Origin: Thecamonas trahens ATCC 50062 | Taxonomy: Eukaryota > Apusozoa > Apusomonadida > Apusomonadidae | Direction: 5' to 3' | Length of the DNA: 64,000 bases | NCBI RefSeq assembly: GCF_000142905.1 | Contig: NW_013657640.1 | Span: 274,343 to 338,342, forward strand | Shown here: positions 8,949 through 19,025 of the stretch, piece by piece | Layout: every line of letters starts with the position of its first letter | Numbering within the stretch: the stretch's first letter is position 1 | Notes under the pieces: generated by a model | Database searches by the model: none | The model's input: the letters and a program-made list of their open reading frames with translations, nothing else | What the model was told of the DNA's origin: nothing | Position numbers and translations under genes: made by a program

Positions 8949-10974
8949 ATGTCGTCCATTGTGCAGCGGACGGCCACGCTGTTCCCCGAGCAGGAGCCGC
9001 TTCTTTCCGAGATTGCATCCCTTCGCGAGGCACGGTACGACATGAACTTCTTCCTTGTTACCTTGAGGCTGTGTGTGTGTGTGTGGAGGGGGGTGGGGTG
9101 GGTAGGTATGGCTATAGTTATGGCTATGACTGTGGTTGTGGTGGGGCTGTGGCTGCGGAGCGGTGAGATCGGTGGCCGACCTTCCAACAGGTCGCCGTGG
9201 AGACGACCTCTGCTACCACCACCTCTACCACACGCATGCTATTTCTGCTCTTCTTCTTCTTTGCAGAGCATGTGTACACCTCCTCCCTCCCCCTCCTCCC
9301 TCTTTCCAAACTGTTTTACCTCTTTCCATACCCATGTTAGGCCCCGTGCGGTACGCGGTGTACCAAGTGCCGCCTGTGTGTTTTTTGGGTCGCCCAATGG
9401 GCGCGCCCTCGCCTACCACCAGCTACCCATACGCGGCTAGCCACCCACACCTCAGCCAGCCAGCCCCTTCCAGTGGTGGTGGTGGTGTATGTGTGTTGGT
9501 GGTGGTGGTGGTGGTGGTGGTGGTGGTGGTGGTGGTGGTGGTTGTGGTTGTGGTTGTGGTGGTGGTGGTGGCTGCGACTGACTGTGAGTTGCGGGTATGG
9601 GTATGGGTGTGGGTATGGGCATGGATATCGGTGCGGCTGTGGCTGGTGCGGGTACGGACATGGGTATGGTTTGTGGATGATGGGGTGTGCAGTCTCTATC
9701 ATCAGCTGACCGAGGCACTGGAGACGCTGCTGTCGACGACGGCTGTGGGCACCTCGTCGCATCTGGTGGCGTTCTTCGACGAGTTTATCGCGCCGCTGCT
9801 CAAGTACATCAACGCCAAGAGTTTTGTCAAGTTTGCGGTGCTGGCGTCGCGGCAGAAGGAGACGCCGGAAGAGTCGATGGCGTTCTTGCTGGAGATGTGC
9901 GAGAGCGTGCGCGAGGCGGTGCTGGCGGCCAAGGCTGCGACGTCGCGGAGCGGCGTGGCGGACATGGATGTGGAGGACAACGCTGCCGAGGCGAATGGGG
10001 CCAATAGCAAGGGCGGAATCGAGACTGTGGACATCGGGTCGGGTGCGGCCGGCGATGAGGCGATCTCAGCGGCAGACCTGCTGCCGTCGCCGGAGGACGA
10101 CGCCGAGCTGCTCAAGGCGAGCAAGAAGAAGACGCTGGTGGGTCCGGTGACCGACTACGTCCACGTCTACCTCCTCACCGAGCTGGCGCGGGTCAAGCTC
10201 AAGTCGTCAGTCTCAGAGGCCAAGGCGCTGCTGGAGGAGGTCGGCGAGGTGCTTGACGCCGTGGTCGAGATGGATCCGCTGCTCCATGGGTTCTACTACC
10301 ACATCAAGTCCGAGTACCACCGGATGATGGGCCCGGCAGACGTGTTTTTCCGCTACACCATGCTCTATCTCGCGGTCACGCCGCTCGACGACATCTCGCT
10401 CGACGTCCAGCGCGTGCTCGCCTTTGATCTCGGCCTCTCAGCGCTCATCTCCGAGAAGATCTACAACTTTGGCGAGCTGCTGCAGCACGAGATCCTCTCG
10501 TCGCTCGAGGGTACGCCGCACGCCTGGATGGCGGCCATGCTCGCAGCGTTCAACGCCGGCGACATTGCCGCTTACGAGACGCTCGCCGCCAAGCATGCCA
10601 TCCGCATGAACGCCCAGCCGGTTCTCGTCGTCAACAAGGCGCTACTCTCGGAGAAGCTCGCCATTTGCGCCCTCGTCCAGATCCTGTTCGAGACACCGTC
10701 GGACGCGCGCGTGCTCTCGTTTGACGAGATCGCCGCTGCCACCCGCCTCGACGAGGACCGCGTCGAGCGCGTCCTCATGAAGGCACTCTCCGTCGGCCTC
10801 ATCAAGGGCCGTATCGATGGTATCGACCGCACCGTCTCGGTCTCGTGGGTCGCACCACGCGTCCTCGACCGCGCCGCCCTCGGCACCATGGCCAACTCGC
10901 TCACCGCCTGGGCTGCAAAGGTTGACTCTGCTCTCGACCTCATCGAGCGCGATGCCGGCGAGCTGCTCCAATGA
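8949..10974 (+). CDS. PSMD13: 26S proteasome non-ATPase regulatory subunit 13 (Rpn9)
   Basis: Two exons: 8949-9034 and 9693-10974, joined in phase 2, giving about 455 aa. Exon 1 encodes MSSIVQRTATLFPEQEPLL...SLREA and is joined to LYHQLTEALE, which matches the N-terminal KLWHQLTLQVL region of PSMD13. The C-terminal half has the PCI domain with near-identical stretches such as YNFGELL, LMKALSVGLIKG and WVAPRVLD. The protein is a lid component of the proteasome 19S particle and works in ubiquitin-dependent protein breakdown. An acidic insertion of about 60 residues (around DMDVEDNAAEANG) makes it longer than the human protein (376 aa). The donor is GTACGA, the acceptor GTGCAG. It is convergent with the next gene, with stop codons 87 bp apart. 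Confidence 0.92.
9473..9660 (+). repeat. GGT microsatellite and GGGTATG-type repeats inside the PSMD13 intron
   Basis: A (GGT)n tract at about 9473-9575, then a degenerate tggGTATGG/GTGTGG array, fill the 3' part of the 658-bp intron just before the acceptor. Confidence 0.85.
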
Positions 10975-11061
10975 AACACACATCTGTCCCCCCCCCCCGC
11001 ATGGACCGCTGCTCGTTGGCGCGCGGCCGCATGTCGTGTTTCACTGTGTTGGCATCGGCGG

Positions 11062-12219
11062 CTACAACACATGGTCGGCAAAGTCGGTATCGTACTCGTC
11101 GTAGTACTCGGGCAGTTCAGACGACTCGGAGTGGCCCTTGCGCTTGCTCTTCTTCTTCTTCTTCTTCTTCTTCTTCTTCTCTCCGTCGTCCGACGAGCTC
11201 GACTCGTCGAGCACCGACGAGTACCTGCCCGACTCGTCATCGTAGCCGTAGTCATCGTCGTAGCTCTCGTCGAGCTTGCAGCACGCGCACGGACACCAGG
11301 CGCACGACCAGAATGTGGCGCACGAGGCCTTGGTGCGATCAGAGCAGCACGCGGTGGTGCACGAGACAAACGAGCGGAAGGCCGAGCTCCAGAACCGCGA
11401 GCACGATGCACCAGTAGCGTAGCAGCCGTTGCGGATGGCGGCGGCGGCACGCTCACAGCATGGGCAGCACCCACACGAGCAGCCGGCAAACGGTGAGACG
11501 CAAAAGTACTCGTCGACATCGTCGTCGTAGCCGTAACAGCAGCACCAGGTGGCGTGCCAGCAGGCGGCGAGGCCGCGCCACGACGCGGTCCAGCACGATG
11601 CCACACCGTCCCACGCCTGCCCACAGCACGCCGATATCCGCTCACCACAGCGCCCGCATCGGCAGGCGCAGCACGCCGGGCACGAGTCGCATGCGCCCGG
11701 GCACGGATTCGTCGGCCGCGAGCACGCGCAGCCGGAGCACTCGGGCGTCCCGCACGAAGCCTCGCCCAGACACGGGCAGCACTCGACCTCTCCCAGATCG
11801 TCCTCGTCGCCGGGACGCACGCCGGCACCATCGACCCCGTAGGAGACCGGCCCAGCCGCCGTGCGCGTTCGCGACGACTTGCGCCGCCGGTGTTTGCGGT
11901 CGATCGGCCCGAACCGGGCCTCGTCGTCGGCGTCCCATTTGGCGGACGACCGGCACGCCAGAATGACGACGAGAGCAAAGAGCGCCACCACCATGGCAGC
12001 TGCCACAGAGATAATCATAATAATCACGTTGCGCTTGGTCTCATCCTCGCCATCGTCCTCGTCCGACATTCCGCCCATGACATCGCCGCCCGTCGTTGTG
12101 TTGAGTAGCGAGCGGGAGACACGGGAGACGGGCACAGCCATCACATTCGACGGCGCCGTTGCCAACAATTGCATTTTTCCACACCAGCCTGCCCAATACG
12201 ACCACTGTCAGACGCCGTT

Positions 12220-12261
<42 letters not shown>

Positions 12262-12398
12262 ACAGCAGCATCATCGTCATCAGCACGGCGGTGACCGTTG
12301 GCAGCAGAGCTGCCGTCAACGAGCAGGCAGAGAACGATAGCCACACTCAGAGCCAACATCAGAACCACTCCGGTCGGTGCCTTGCCTAGCACAGCCAT
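11062..12398 (-). CDS. Cys-rich single-pass membrane protein, N-terminus uncertain
   Basis: The certain part is the frame 12174-11062 (370 aa): one membrane helix (IIMIISVAAAMVVALFALVVILAC, about residues 50-75), then a Cys-dense region of about 180 residues full of CC, CxC and CxxC pairs, then an acidic tail with a run of ten Lys and YDDDYGYDD. Upstream, 12398-12296 encodes an excellent signal peptide (MAVLGKAPTGVVLMLALSVA...) in another frame. It could be joined either by a 107-bp intron (12189-12295; the GTCACC donor is off-consensus here) or by one extra A in the A5 run at 12174. Either gives a type I membrane protein with the Cys-rich part on the cytosolic side. I recognise no family. 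The many Cys could be metal-binding or lipid-modified. Confidence 0.6.
12220..12272. repeat. CAG/CAACAG triplet repeat
   Basis: A (CAG)n tract with CAA interruptions, near the 5' end of the Cys-rich gene. On the minus strand it would encode a poly-Ala run if translated with the signal-peptide frame, or lie in the possible short intron. Confidence 0.85.
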
Positions 12399-12710
12399 GT
12401 CTTGCCTGTCGGTGTGGGAGGGTGGGGTGGGTGAGGGTGAGGGTGGTGAGGGTGTGGGTGCGGTGGGTGGGCGGGAAGGGGGGGGGGGGTGAGGCAGGTG
12501 ACGGAGCGACGACGAGCGAGTGAACAAGCGGTGAATGATGTTTTTTAATGGGTGCGGGTGCGGGAGAGTGTGGGGGAGGGGGAGGGGGGGATTGTTATTG
12601 AAGTGTGGGATGGTGGGTGTGGGTGTGGGTGTGGGTGTGGGTGTGGGTGTGGGTGTGGGTGGGTGGTGCGATGGGGGGCGGGGCGGGCCAGCGGTGGTGT
12701 TGGGGACAAC
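12399..12710. other. Intergenic low-complexity spacer
   Basis: It separates two minus-strand genes and holds GGGTGA-rich sequence, a poly-G run near 12480 and a (GTGTGG)n hexamer array at about 12610-12662. There is no convincing coding potential. Confidence 0.7.
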
Positions 12711-14810
12711 TCACTGGATGACGTTTCCGCCCGAGGCGGTGGGGGCGTCAGAGAAGATGAGATCGTCGGCGTACTGGCGGTATTCTGCAGATGAGGTGGA
12801 GGTCGCGCCGGTCTTGGTGGGGGCGGCAATGACCGATCCGTAGAAAGAAAAGTTGTCAAAGAGGCCATCTGAGTCTTCGGAACGGACCGAGACGTTGGAC
12901 TCATGGATGGAGATGCGGAGAAAGTCGTCATCGATGTTGGAGAGGTCATTGGCGGCGCGGACCGAGGGAATGTAGACCGGCTCGGTCCGCTTGGCAAAGA
13001 CATCATCCCAGTTGAGCGAGGTGAAGAACGCGTGAGTCTTGAGCTCCTCGACGTCGGACGAGCCCGAGCCAAGGCGGGAGGTGGCGTTGCGGTCGAGGAG
13101 GCGAGAGATAAAGTCGCGGCCGGCCTGCGAGATGTCGTGCATGTCGTCAAAGATGAGCGGCTCATTGAGGATGGCGTCGTACACGTCCTGGCGCGACGCG
13201 TTGTCCTTGTTGCGCGGGAACGGCGAGTCGCCAGCCATCATTTCAAAGACCAGGATGCCGAGGGCCCACCAGTCAATCTGGCGGCCGTACGGCTTGCCCT
13301 CTATCATTTCGGGCGCAGTGTACTCGGCGGTTCCGCAGAACGTCGAGGTCTTGGCGTCCGGGTTCTCAAGCTTCTTGACGAGGCCAAAGTCGGTGAGCAC
13401 GATGTGGCCGCCCGAGTCGAGGAGGATGTTCTCGGGCTTGAGGTCGCGGAAGATGATCGATTGTGAGTGGAGGTAGCCGAGGGCGAGCGAGAGCTCGGCG
13501 GTGTACAGCCGGGTCTGCACCTCGGTGAATGGGCCGTACGTCTCGAGAGTGTAGAAGAGCTCGCCGCCATTGCAGTAGTCAAGGACGAGCATGAGCTTGT
13601 CTGCGGTGTGGAAGGCATAGTGGAGCTTGATGACAAACGGGTGGTCCATGATGACCAGGCTCTCCTTTTCGGCCTTGGTGTGCTCGATCTGGATCTTTTT
13701 GCGCAGCTTGCGCCGTGAAATGATCTTCATGGCGTAGTACTTGCTCGTCCCGCGCCGCTTGACGAGAAGGACCTTGGCAAACGCGCCCTGTCCAATGACA
13801 GAGACCTGCTTAAAGTCCTCGATCTTTGTCCGCTCCGACTTGTCGCGCACAACCTTTCCTGCCGACGTCGTCAACGTGATCTCGGAAATCTTCTCGGTCC
13901 GTGAAATGTGCATGAGGTCGTCCATGTCCGCCGGCACGGTGTCGGGTGACGATGGCTCGGCAACCTCGACCTGTGCCTCTGTGTTGTTCCGCGCCGCAAG
14001 GTTGCGGAGATTGGAGCCTGACTGGGCCGAGCCAGCCATGAGGTGGTTCGACCGGATCGACGGCGACGGTGCCGAGGAGCCTGAGCGGCGCCCGGCGGCA
14101 GCACTTCCGACTCGAGTGATCAGGTCCATCCACTTGGCACTCTCCTTCGAGTTGCGCGCCGCCAGCCAGAGGTCGCGCTTGGGCGTCCGCAGGATGAACG
14201 CCCACTTGCGTCCGCCCTCAGACTCGGCAAGCTCGTGGACCGACGCTGTCGCCAGGCGGATCTTATCCTGGGCCTCGTGGTAGTTGATGCCTGTCTCCTG
14301 CTCGGGCTGCCGCGACCGAAACGTGTACAGCGTGGCATTGGGCAGGCGGATGTGGACCCACTTGGACTTCCACACTCGGCGCTCGGCTCCGTACCGCGAG
14401 AGGAAGCCCGAGAGCTCCGACGCCGGCAGCTCCTCCACCGGCGTCGACACAAACTCCTTGATCAGCGCTGTGTCGTACAAGGTTGAAGCCGGCGGCAGCT
14501 CCTCGTCCTTTCGCCGCTTCTCCTTAGACTTGGACTTGTCCTTGGCCTTACCACGCTCGCGCTTGCTCGACGTCGCCTTATCCTTGGCCTTCTCCTTATC
14601 CTTGGCCTTGGACTTTTCCTTGTCCTTGGCCTTGGACTTTTCCTTGTCCTTGGCCTTGGACTTTTCCTTGTCCTTGTCCTTGGCCTTGGACCTGTCCTTG
14701 TCCTTGGCCTTGGACTTGGCCTTGTCCTTGTCCTTGGTCTTGGACTTGGACTTGTCCTTGTCTTTGTCCTTGGCCTTTGGCCGTCCTGCCATATCCGATG
14801 ACTTTGGCAT
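12711..14810 (-). CDS. AGC-family Ser/Thr kinase with PH domain (Akt/PKB-like)
   Basis: 699 aa from the ATG at 14808-14810; an ATG at 14889-14891 would add 27 unremarkable residues. Domains: a Lys/Asp repeat (KAKDKDK, about residues 7-100), a PH domain (about 135-240, SGFLSRYG...KSKWVHI), the kinase domain (about 330-600) and an AGC C-terminal tail. Catalytic features: GQGAFAKV glycine loop, YAMKII lysine, FRDLKPENILLD, DFGLVKK, activation loop TFCGTAEYTAPE, and hydrophobic motif FDNFSFYG near residue 650. PH plus kinase plus hydrophobic motif is the Akt/PKB layout, so phosphoinositide-dependent activation with T-loop and hydrophobic-motif phosphorylation is likely. The Lys/Asp repeat at the N-terminus is not typical of Akt. 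An SGK- or S6K-type role cannot be excluded. Confidence 0.88.
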   Translation of the reverse strand: MPKSSDMAGRPKAKDKDKDKSKSKTKDKDKAKSKAKDKDRSKAKDKDKEKSKAKDKEKSKAKDKEKSKAKDKEKAKDKATSSKRERGKAKDKSKSKEKRRKDEELPPASTLYDTALIKEFVSTPVEELPASELSGFLSRYGAERRVWKSKWVHIRLPNATLYTFRSRQPEQETGINYHEAQDKIRLATASVHELAESEGGRKWAFILRTPKRDLWLAARNSKESAKWMDLITRVGSAAAGRRSGSSAPSPSIRSNHLMAGSAQSGSNLRNLAARNNTEAQVEVAEPSSPDTVPADMDDLMHISRTEKISEITLTTSAGKVVRDKSERTKIEDFKQVSVIGQGAFAKVLLVKRRGTSKYYAMKIISRRKLRKKIQIEHTKAEKESLVIMDHPFVIKLHYAFHTADKLMLVLDYCNGGELFYTLETYGPFTEVQTRLYTAELSLALGYLHSQSIIFRDLKPENILLDSGGHIVLTDFGLVKKLENPDAKTSTFCGTAEYTAPEMIEGKPYGRQIDWWALGILVFEMMAGDSPFPRNKDNASRQDVYDAILNEPLIFDDMHDISQAGRDFISRLLDRNATSRLGSGSSDVEELKTHAFFTSLNWDDVFAKRTEPVYIPSVRAANDLSNIDDDFLRISIHESNVSVRSEDSDGLFDNFSFYGSVIAAPTKTGATSTSSAEYRQYADDLIFSDAPTASGGNVIQ

Positions 14811-14894
14811 GCCTCTCAGCCGTCCACTCTCGTCTCCTTCTCGCTGCCTGTTGGTATCCGTGCTGTGAGTCAACCAGCCATGTGTATGCATTGT

Positions 14895-15035
14895 TCGTGG
14901 TCGTGATCGTGGCCGTGATCGTGATCGTGGTCGTGGTCGTGATCGTGGCCGTGGCCGTGATCGTGATCGTGATCGTGATTGTGATCGTGATTGTGATTGT
15001 GATTGTGATCGTGATCGTGATCGTGATCGTGATCA
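14895..15035. repeat. GTGATC-type tandem repeat
   Basis: An array of hexamers GTGATC, GTGATT, GTGGTC and GTGGCC upstream of the AGC kinase start codon. Translations across it are HDHDHD or VIVIVI strings in all frames, so it is not coding. Confidence 0.9.
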
Positions 15036-16096
15036 CCCACCCTTGCGACCACAGAGAAAGCCAGGGAGGACAAGGATAGGGCAAGGACAGAGGGAAGATA
15101 GAGACGGAGGGAGAGAGAAAGAAGGAGAGAGGGAGAGGGAGAGGGAGAGGGAGAGGGAGGGGGAGGGGGAGGGGGGAGGGGGAGGCGGCGGGGTGGCGGG
15201 GTGGCTATGGCACAGGCGGCGGTCTTGTTCGCTGCGGTTTTGACCTGGCAGGACACCGGGCTCGTGGTCGACGGCGACTTCCTTCGCTGTCTTTCCTCCC
15301 TCCCCCCCCCCCCAAAACGAGGGAAACACAACACCGTCGACGAGCCCTCTTGGGCCCCCGCACNNNNNNNNNNNNNNNNNNNNNNNNNNNNNNNNNNNNN
15401 NNNNNNNNNNNNNNNNNNNNNNNNNNNNNNNNNNNNNNNNNNNNNNNNNNNNNNNNNNNNNNNCCCCCCCCCCCCCCCCCCCTCTACCACCACCCAAGCA
15501 GAGCCTCTTCTAAAACCACACCCACAGTATGCCACCGCATCACCCGTTCCTCACTGTGTTCTTCGCCATTTGCTGCAGTGACAGCCCCTTTTCCCCCTCC
15601 TCCTTCCCCCCCCCCCCCTCCCCTCCCCAGTAGCTGTTCCTTTATGCGGAACGACTAGCGGCTTGGCCAGGCTGCGGACGCCAATGGGTGGGAATGGGTC
15701 AGGGGCCAGGGGGGGGGGGGGGAAGGGGGAAGGGGAACGGAAGGGAGAGGGGGGGGGGGCGAAGGGAGTATGTAGCTATGGTAAACGTACAGATACTGGA
15801 AGAGAGAGAGGGGGATAGGTGGGTGTGGGTGTGAGTACGGGGGTGGGCTTGGAGGGGGAGGGCGTGAGAGTCAAGGCTGCGAATGACTGTAGTGGGTGGA
15901 AGAATGGGAGGAGGGGAGGGGACGGGAGGGGGGGTGGGGGGTGACAGAAGTTTTTTTTTGTTTTTTTTTTCTGATTAGTTGGCAGCTACGGGTGACTACG
16001 TTGCGCAACGATGAGGGGGAACCACCCAACGGCTCGAGAGCTGGTGAGGAAGCGTGTCGACGGTGGGTGGCCATACTCCACGCCAAAGACAACAGA
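15036..16096. other. Intergenic region with low complexity and an assembly gap
   Basis: Between the divergent AGC kinase and C2-protein genes. It contains GAGAGG-rich sequence (15100-15190), homopolymer C runs (15304-15314; 15464-15482), G-rich runs (15700-15770) and T runs (15953-15970). I see no gene in the readable part. Confidence 0.7.
15364..15463. other. Assembly gap (100 N)
   Basis: Exactly 100 unknown bases, followed directly by a run of 19 C. The round length suggests a placeholder of unknown true size at a homopolymer. Confidence 0.98.
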
Positions 16097-17002
16097 ATGT
16101 CGAGTGGAAGCCTCAACGGAACGCTCGAGATTACGGTTCATGCGGGGCGAGGGCTGATTGTGGCGGACTCGAGCTCGAGCGATCCGTATGTGGTGGTTCG
16201 TGCCGGCGGGCACAAGTTCAAGACGCCGACGGTCAAAGCGAGCTTGGAGCCGGTGTGGGAAGACGCGCGGGCGACGATTGGTCCGTTTTCTGCAGTTGAT
16301 GAGGTGGAGATCCTGGTGTTTGACTGGGATCGGTTCGGGTCGAACGATGCGATGGGGTCGGCCAAGGTGAGCGGCGAGGAGCTCGTGTCCGAGGCCGAGT
16401 TCGACGCCTGGCTCGCGCTCGATCTTCCGGCCGACTACGACGGCGATGCCGACTCGGCGGGCGAGGTCCATGTCACGCTCAAGTTTACGGCGACGGTGGT
16501 GCCCGAGGACGAGATCCCGGTCGAGCTTCCGATCCTGGCCCAGGGCGAGAGTGCACCGCGGAGCCCCGATGAGGATGGCGAGCTCTTCCACGGGCCGCTC
16601 AAGCTCAAGATGATGCAGACGATGCTCAACGGCATCAATCTCCCGTTCCTCAACCATGAGCAGGAGAAGAAGCTCTACTACACGCTTATGTCTGCCGTCG
16701 GGCGCTTGATCCCCATGACAGCCCTCTCTTACGTCGTCCATCTCCCGTCTAAGATCGCCGACGACCTCGTGCCTAACATCTTTTCCGCCGAGCTCAAGAC
16801 CAGCGTCGTCTCCTCGTTCAACAAGATGTTTGACATCCCGTTTGTCGGCGAGGAGACCGAGCGCAAGATGTTTGCCAACGCGTACATCGCCGCAAAGGGC
16901 ATTGTCCGGACAGACCCGGCCATCTTCTCGTGGTTCGTCGACTCGGTCAAGCACGTCTACAACGTCCGCCTCGGACGCGGAGAGGTCGATCCCAACGCGT
17001 AG
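16097..17002 (+). CDS. C2-domain protein
   Basis: 301 aa; the start is the ATG directly before GSLNGTLEITVHAGRGL, the first strand of a C2 domain. The C2 domain covers about residues 5-130 (SSSSDPYVVVRAG, LEPVWED, VFDWDRFGSNDAMG). The Asp residues in SDPYV and DWDRFGSND match calcium-binding loops, so calcium-dependent phospholipid binding is likely. The remaining 170 residues are a mostly helical domain that I do not recognise (KKLYYTLMSAVGRLIPMTALSYVVHLPSKIADDL). There is no membrane segment. It converges on the next gene, with stops 48 bp apart. Confidence 0.85.
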   Translation: MSSGSLNGTLEITVHAGRGLIVADSSSSDPYVVVRAGGHKFKTPTVKASLEPVWEDARATIGPFSAVDEVEILVFDWDRFGSNDAMGSAKVSGEELVSEAEFDAWLALDLPADYDGDADSAGEVHVTLKFTATVVPEDEIPVELPILAQGESAPRSPDEDGELFHGPLKLKMMQTMLNGINLPFLNHEQEKKLYYTLMSAVGRLIPMTALSYVVHLPSKIADDLVPNIFSAELKTSVVSSFNKMFDIPFVGEETERKMFANAYIAAKGIVRTDPAIFSWFVDSVKHVYNVRLGRGEVDPNA

Positions 17003-17050
17003 GCAGCAACCAGTCGAGTCAGCAAGAACCTAGTGCTTACGCATCACACA

Positions 17051-18031
17051 TCAAACATCAAACACCACAGCACGCCGCTCAAAGATAGGCGGCGCTGGAC
17101 GCCGCGGGACTGGACGGCTCCGCGACGACGGCGGGACAATGCGCGACCGCGCCGACGCGACGACAAACCGCTGGTATGGGCTCAGCGTGGCCTTACGGTG
17201 CATCGTGGCATGAACAAGATCGTGGCGGAGTCGCGCAGCCTGCCCGGCAGCAATGGCGGCAGACTGTGTCCGCGTCCGTCGTGCGGCGTGCAGCGAGGCC
17301 GCGGCTCCGGCGCTGTCAAAGATGGCAGCCGGCCGCGGCGTGTGCCGGAGCGCGGCGCGATCGCTTGCTGACAGCGCGCGATCGAGGACGAGATCGTGCC
17401 CGGCAGGCGCATAACCAAGTGGCGGCGGCGGGAGCGGCGCCGATGGCGGCGGACTGGCAATGACACGCGGCGGGCTGGCGGGCTGGCCATCCATCGGCGC
17501 AACCACCGCCGTCCGCCTCAGTGGCGGCACCTGGCGGCGAGATGTGTGCCGAGCGGATGAAGGACTGAGGTGGCGGGCGGAGCAGGTGCCATCAGCATTG
17601 GCCGCAGCAAAGAGCCCCACAGGACGAAGCGCCGGAGCAGGAGGCATGTGCTCAAGGCGAGTGTGCTCGACCGTCCCGGCCTCCAGATTGTCAAGCGCCA
17701 TCTCGAGCGACTCGGCCAGGGCAGCGTTCTCAGCCTCGAGGGCGGCAGCATCGATAGAAGTGGCTTGCGGCGAGGGGCGCCAAGGCAATGGCGGCGTGAG
17801 AAGCGATGAATGGACGAGTGAGAGCGGGATAAAGCCAAGCTCTGCAGCAGAGGCGAGGGCATGGAGCGCCGGAGCGGCAAGCGAGGCATTGAGCGACGAG
17901 TCGAGGGCGTCGAGCATGGGCGAGAGGAGCGACTCGAGGAGGACGAGGTCATCAGGCTCAAGACCAGGTGTCTGGGTTGCGGTCACAAGGTGGGCTGTGA
18001 GCGCGTCCACTGCCGCACGGAGCGCCTCCAT
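17051..18031 (-). CDS. Unknown Ala/Pro-rich protein
   Basis: 326 aa from the ATG at 18029-18031 (MEALRAAVDALTAHLVTATQ). The N-terminal third is helical and Ala/Leu-rich, with a short possible coiled coil (ALEAENAALAESLEMALDNLEAG). The middle is Pro/Ser-rich and disordered, and the C-terminus is Arg-rich. No domain is recognised. The open frame extends 106 codons further upstream, but that part has Pro-rich, non-protein-like composition. Coding potential is supported by the long frame and codon-like GC pattern, not by homology. Confidence 0.6.
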   Translation of the reverse strand: MEALRAAVDALTAHLVTATQTPGLEPDDLVLLESLLSPMLDALDSSLNASLAAPALHALASAAELGFIPLSLVHSSLLTPPLPWRPSPQATSIDAAALEAENAALAESLEMALDNLEAGTVEHTRLEHMPPAPALRPVGLFAAANADGTCSARHLSPSSARHTSRRQVPPLRRTAVVAPMDGQPASPPRVIASPPPSAPLPPPPLGYAPAGHDLVLDRALSASDRAALRHTPRPAAIFDSAGAAASLHAARRTRTQSAAIAAGQAARLRHDLVHATMHRKATLSPYQRFVVASARSRIVPPSSRSRPVPRRPAPPIFERRAVVFDV

Positions 18032-18332
18032 GGAGAGGCGGGGGGGGGGGGGTGCGAGGAGTGTGAGCGAGTGAGGTGTGGCAGTTGGCGAGGTTTCTCT
18101 CGATTGTTCATTGCAGGCAGAGGGGGGGTTCTTGAGAAAGAACCATGGGTAAAGGGGGGTGGGTGCCTCCCTTGGAAGCCGGAAGCGCATGCGCACACGC
18201 ACAGCGCTTTTGGCCGGCTCCTGCACCCTCTCCTGGACTGGCTGACGAGGGAACAGAGTGCGGACGAACGAGAGTACAAGGAAGGGGGGGGGGGGGGGCG
18301 CCCGGCTCCCAAAGGGAAAGACAAAGAGGCGC

Positions 18333-19025
18333 TTACGCGCGCTCGCCACGAATGCGCCGGGCCAGGGAGAGGTCCTTGACCATGATGGTCACACGCTTGG
18401 CATGGATCTGTGGGTGCAGGCGGGTGAGTAGCGTGGTAGTGGCGTGGTAGGGCGGGTGGGGGGTGGGGGGTGATCAATAAAAATTGTATAGCCAATGGCA
18501 GAAAGTCCGCCACCTCTGGCTCGTTTTCGTCGGTGGCCGCAGACAAAGCGACCACTTTGGGCGGTGGCAAACGGCGGCGGGTTTGGCGAGCGGGAAAGAC
18601 GGGCGAAAAAAGGTTTGGAACACACGGGAGCGAAGCGGGGAGGGGGGGAACACAGGAGGGAGAGGGGACGGGTGGGGGCGACGTACGGCGCAGAGGTTGG
18701 TGTCCTCAAAGATGGAAACAAGGTAGGCCTCGGTAGCCTCCTGGAGGGCGGCAATGGCGGAGGACTGGAAGCGCAGATCGGCCTTGAACTCCTGGGCGAG
18801 CTCACGGACAAGGCGCTGGAAGGGCAGGCGCCGGATGAGGAGCTCGGTCGACTTCTGGTACTTCCGGATCTCACGGAGGGCGACGGTACCCGGGCGGTAG
18901 CGGTGGGCCTTCTTGACGCCGCCGGTGGCCGGCGCCGACTTGCGGGCGGCCTTGGTGGCGAGCGACTTGCGCGGTGCCTTGGCACCGGTGGCGGACTTGC
19001 GGGCGGTCTGCTTGGTACGAGCCAT
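18333..19025 (-). CDS. H3: Histone H3 variant, one intron
   Basis: Exon 1 is 19025-18687 (113 codons), exon 2 18407-18333 (24 codons plus TAA). The donor GTACGT and acceptor CCACAG flank a 279-bp intron that splits FEDTNLCA from IHAKRVTI. The histone fold is canonical ([33 protein letters not shown]). The tail is unusual: after the normal [10 protein letters not shown] it reads [10 protein letters not shown], one residue longer than the usual TGGKAPRKQ, so every later position is shifted by one. Other changes are A for P at the usual 38 and MVKD for MPKD. It packages DNA in nucleosomes; K4, K9 and S10 are kept. This looks like a replacement-type variant and not a CENP-A. Confidence 0.93.

Noticed and set aside
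17357-17364. A further GCGATCGC palindrome like the one at the homeodomain starts
   Set aside because: The 8-bp palindrome alone is expected a few times in GC-rich DNA of this length; only the 14-bp match at the two start codons is unusual.
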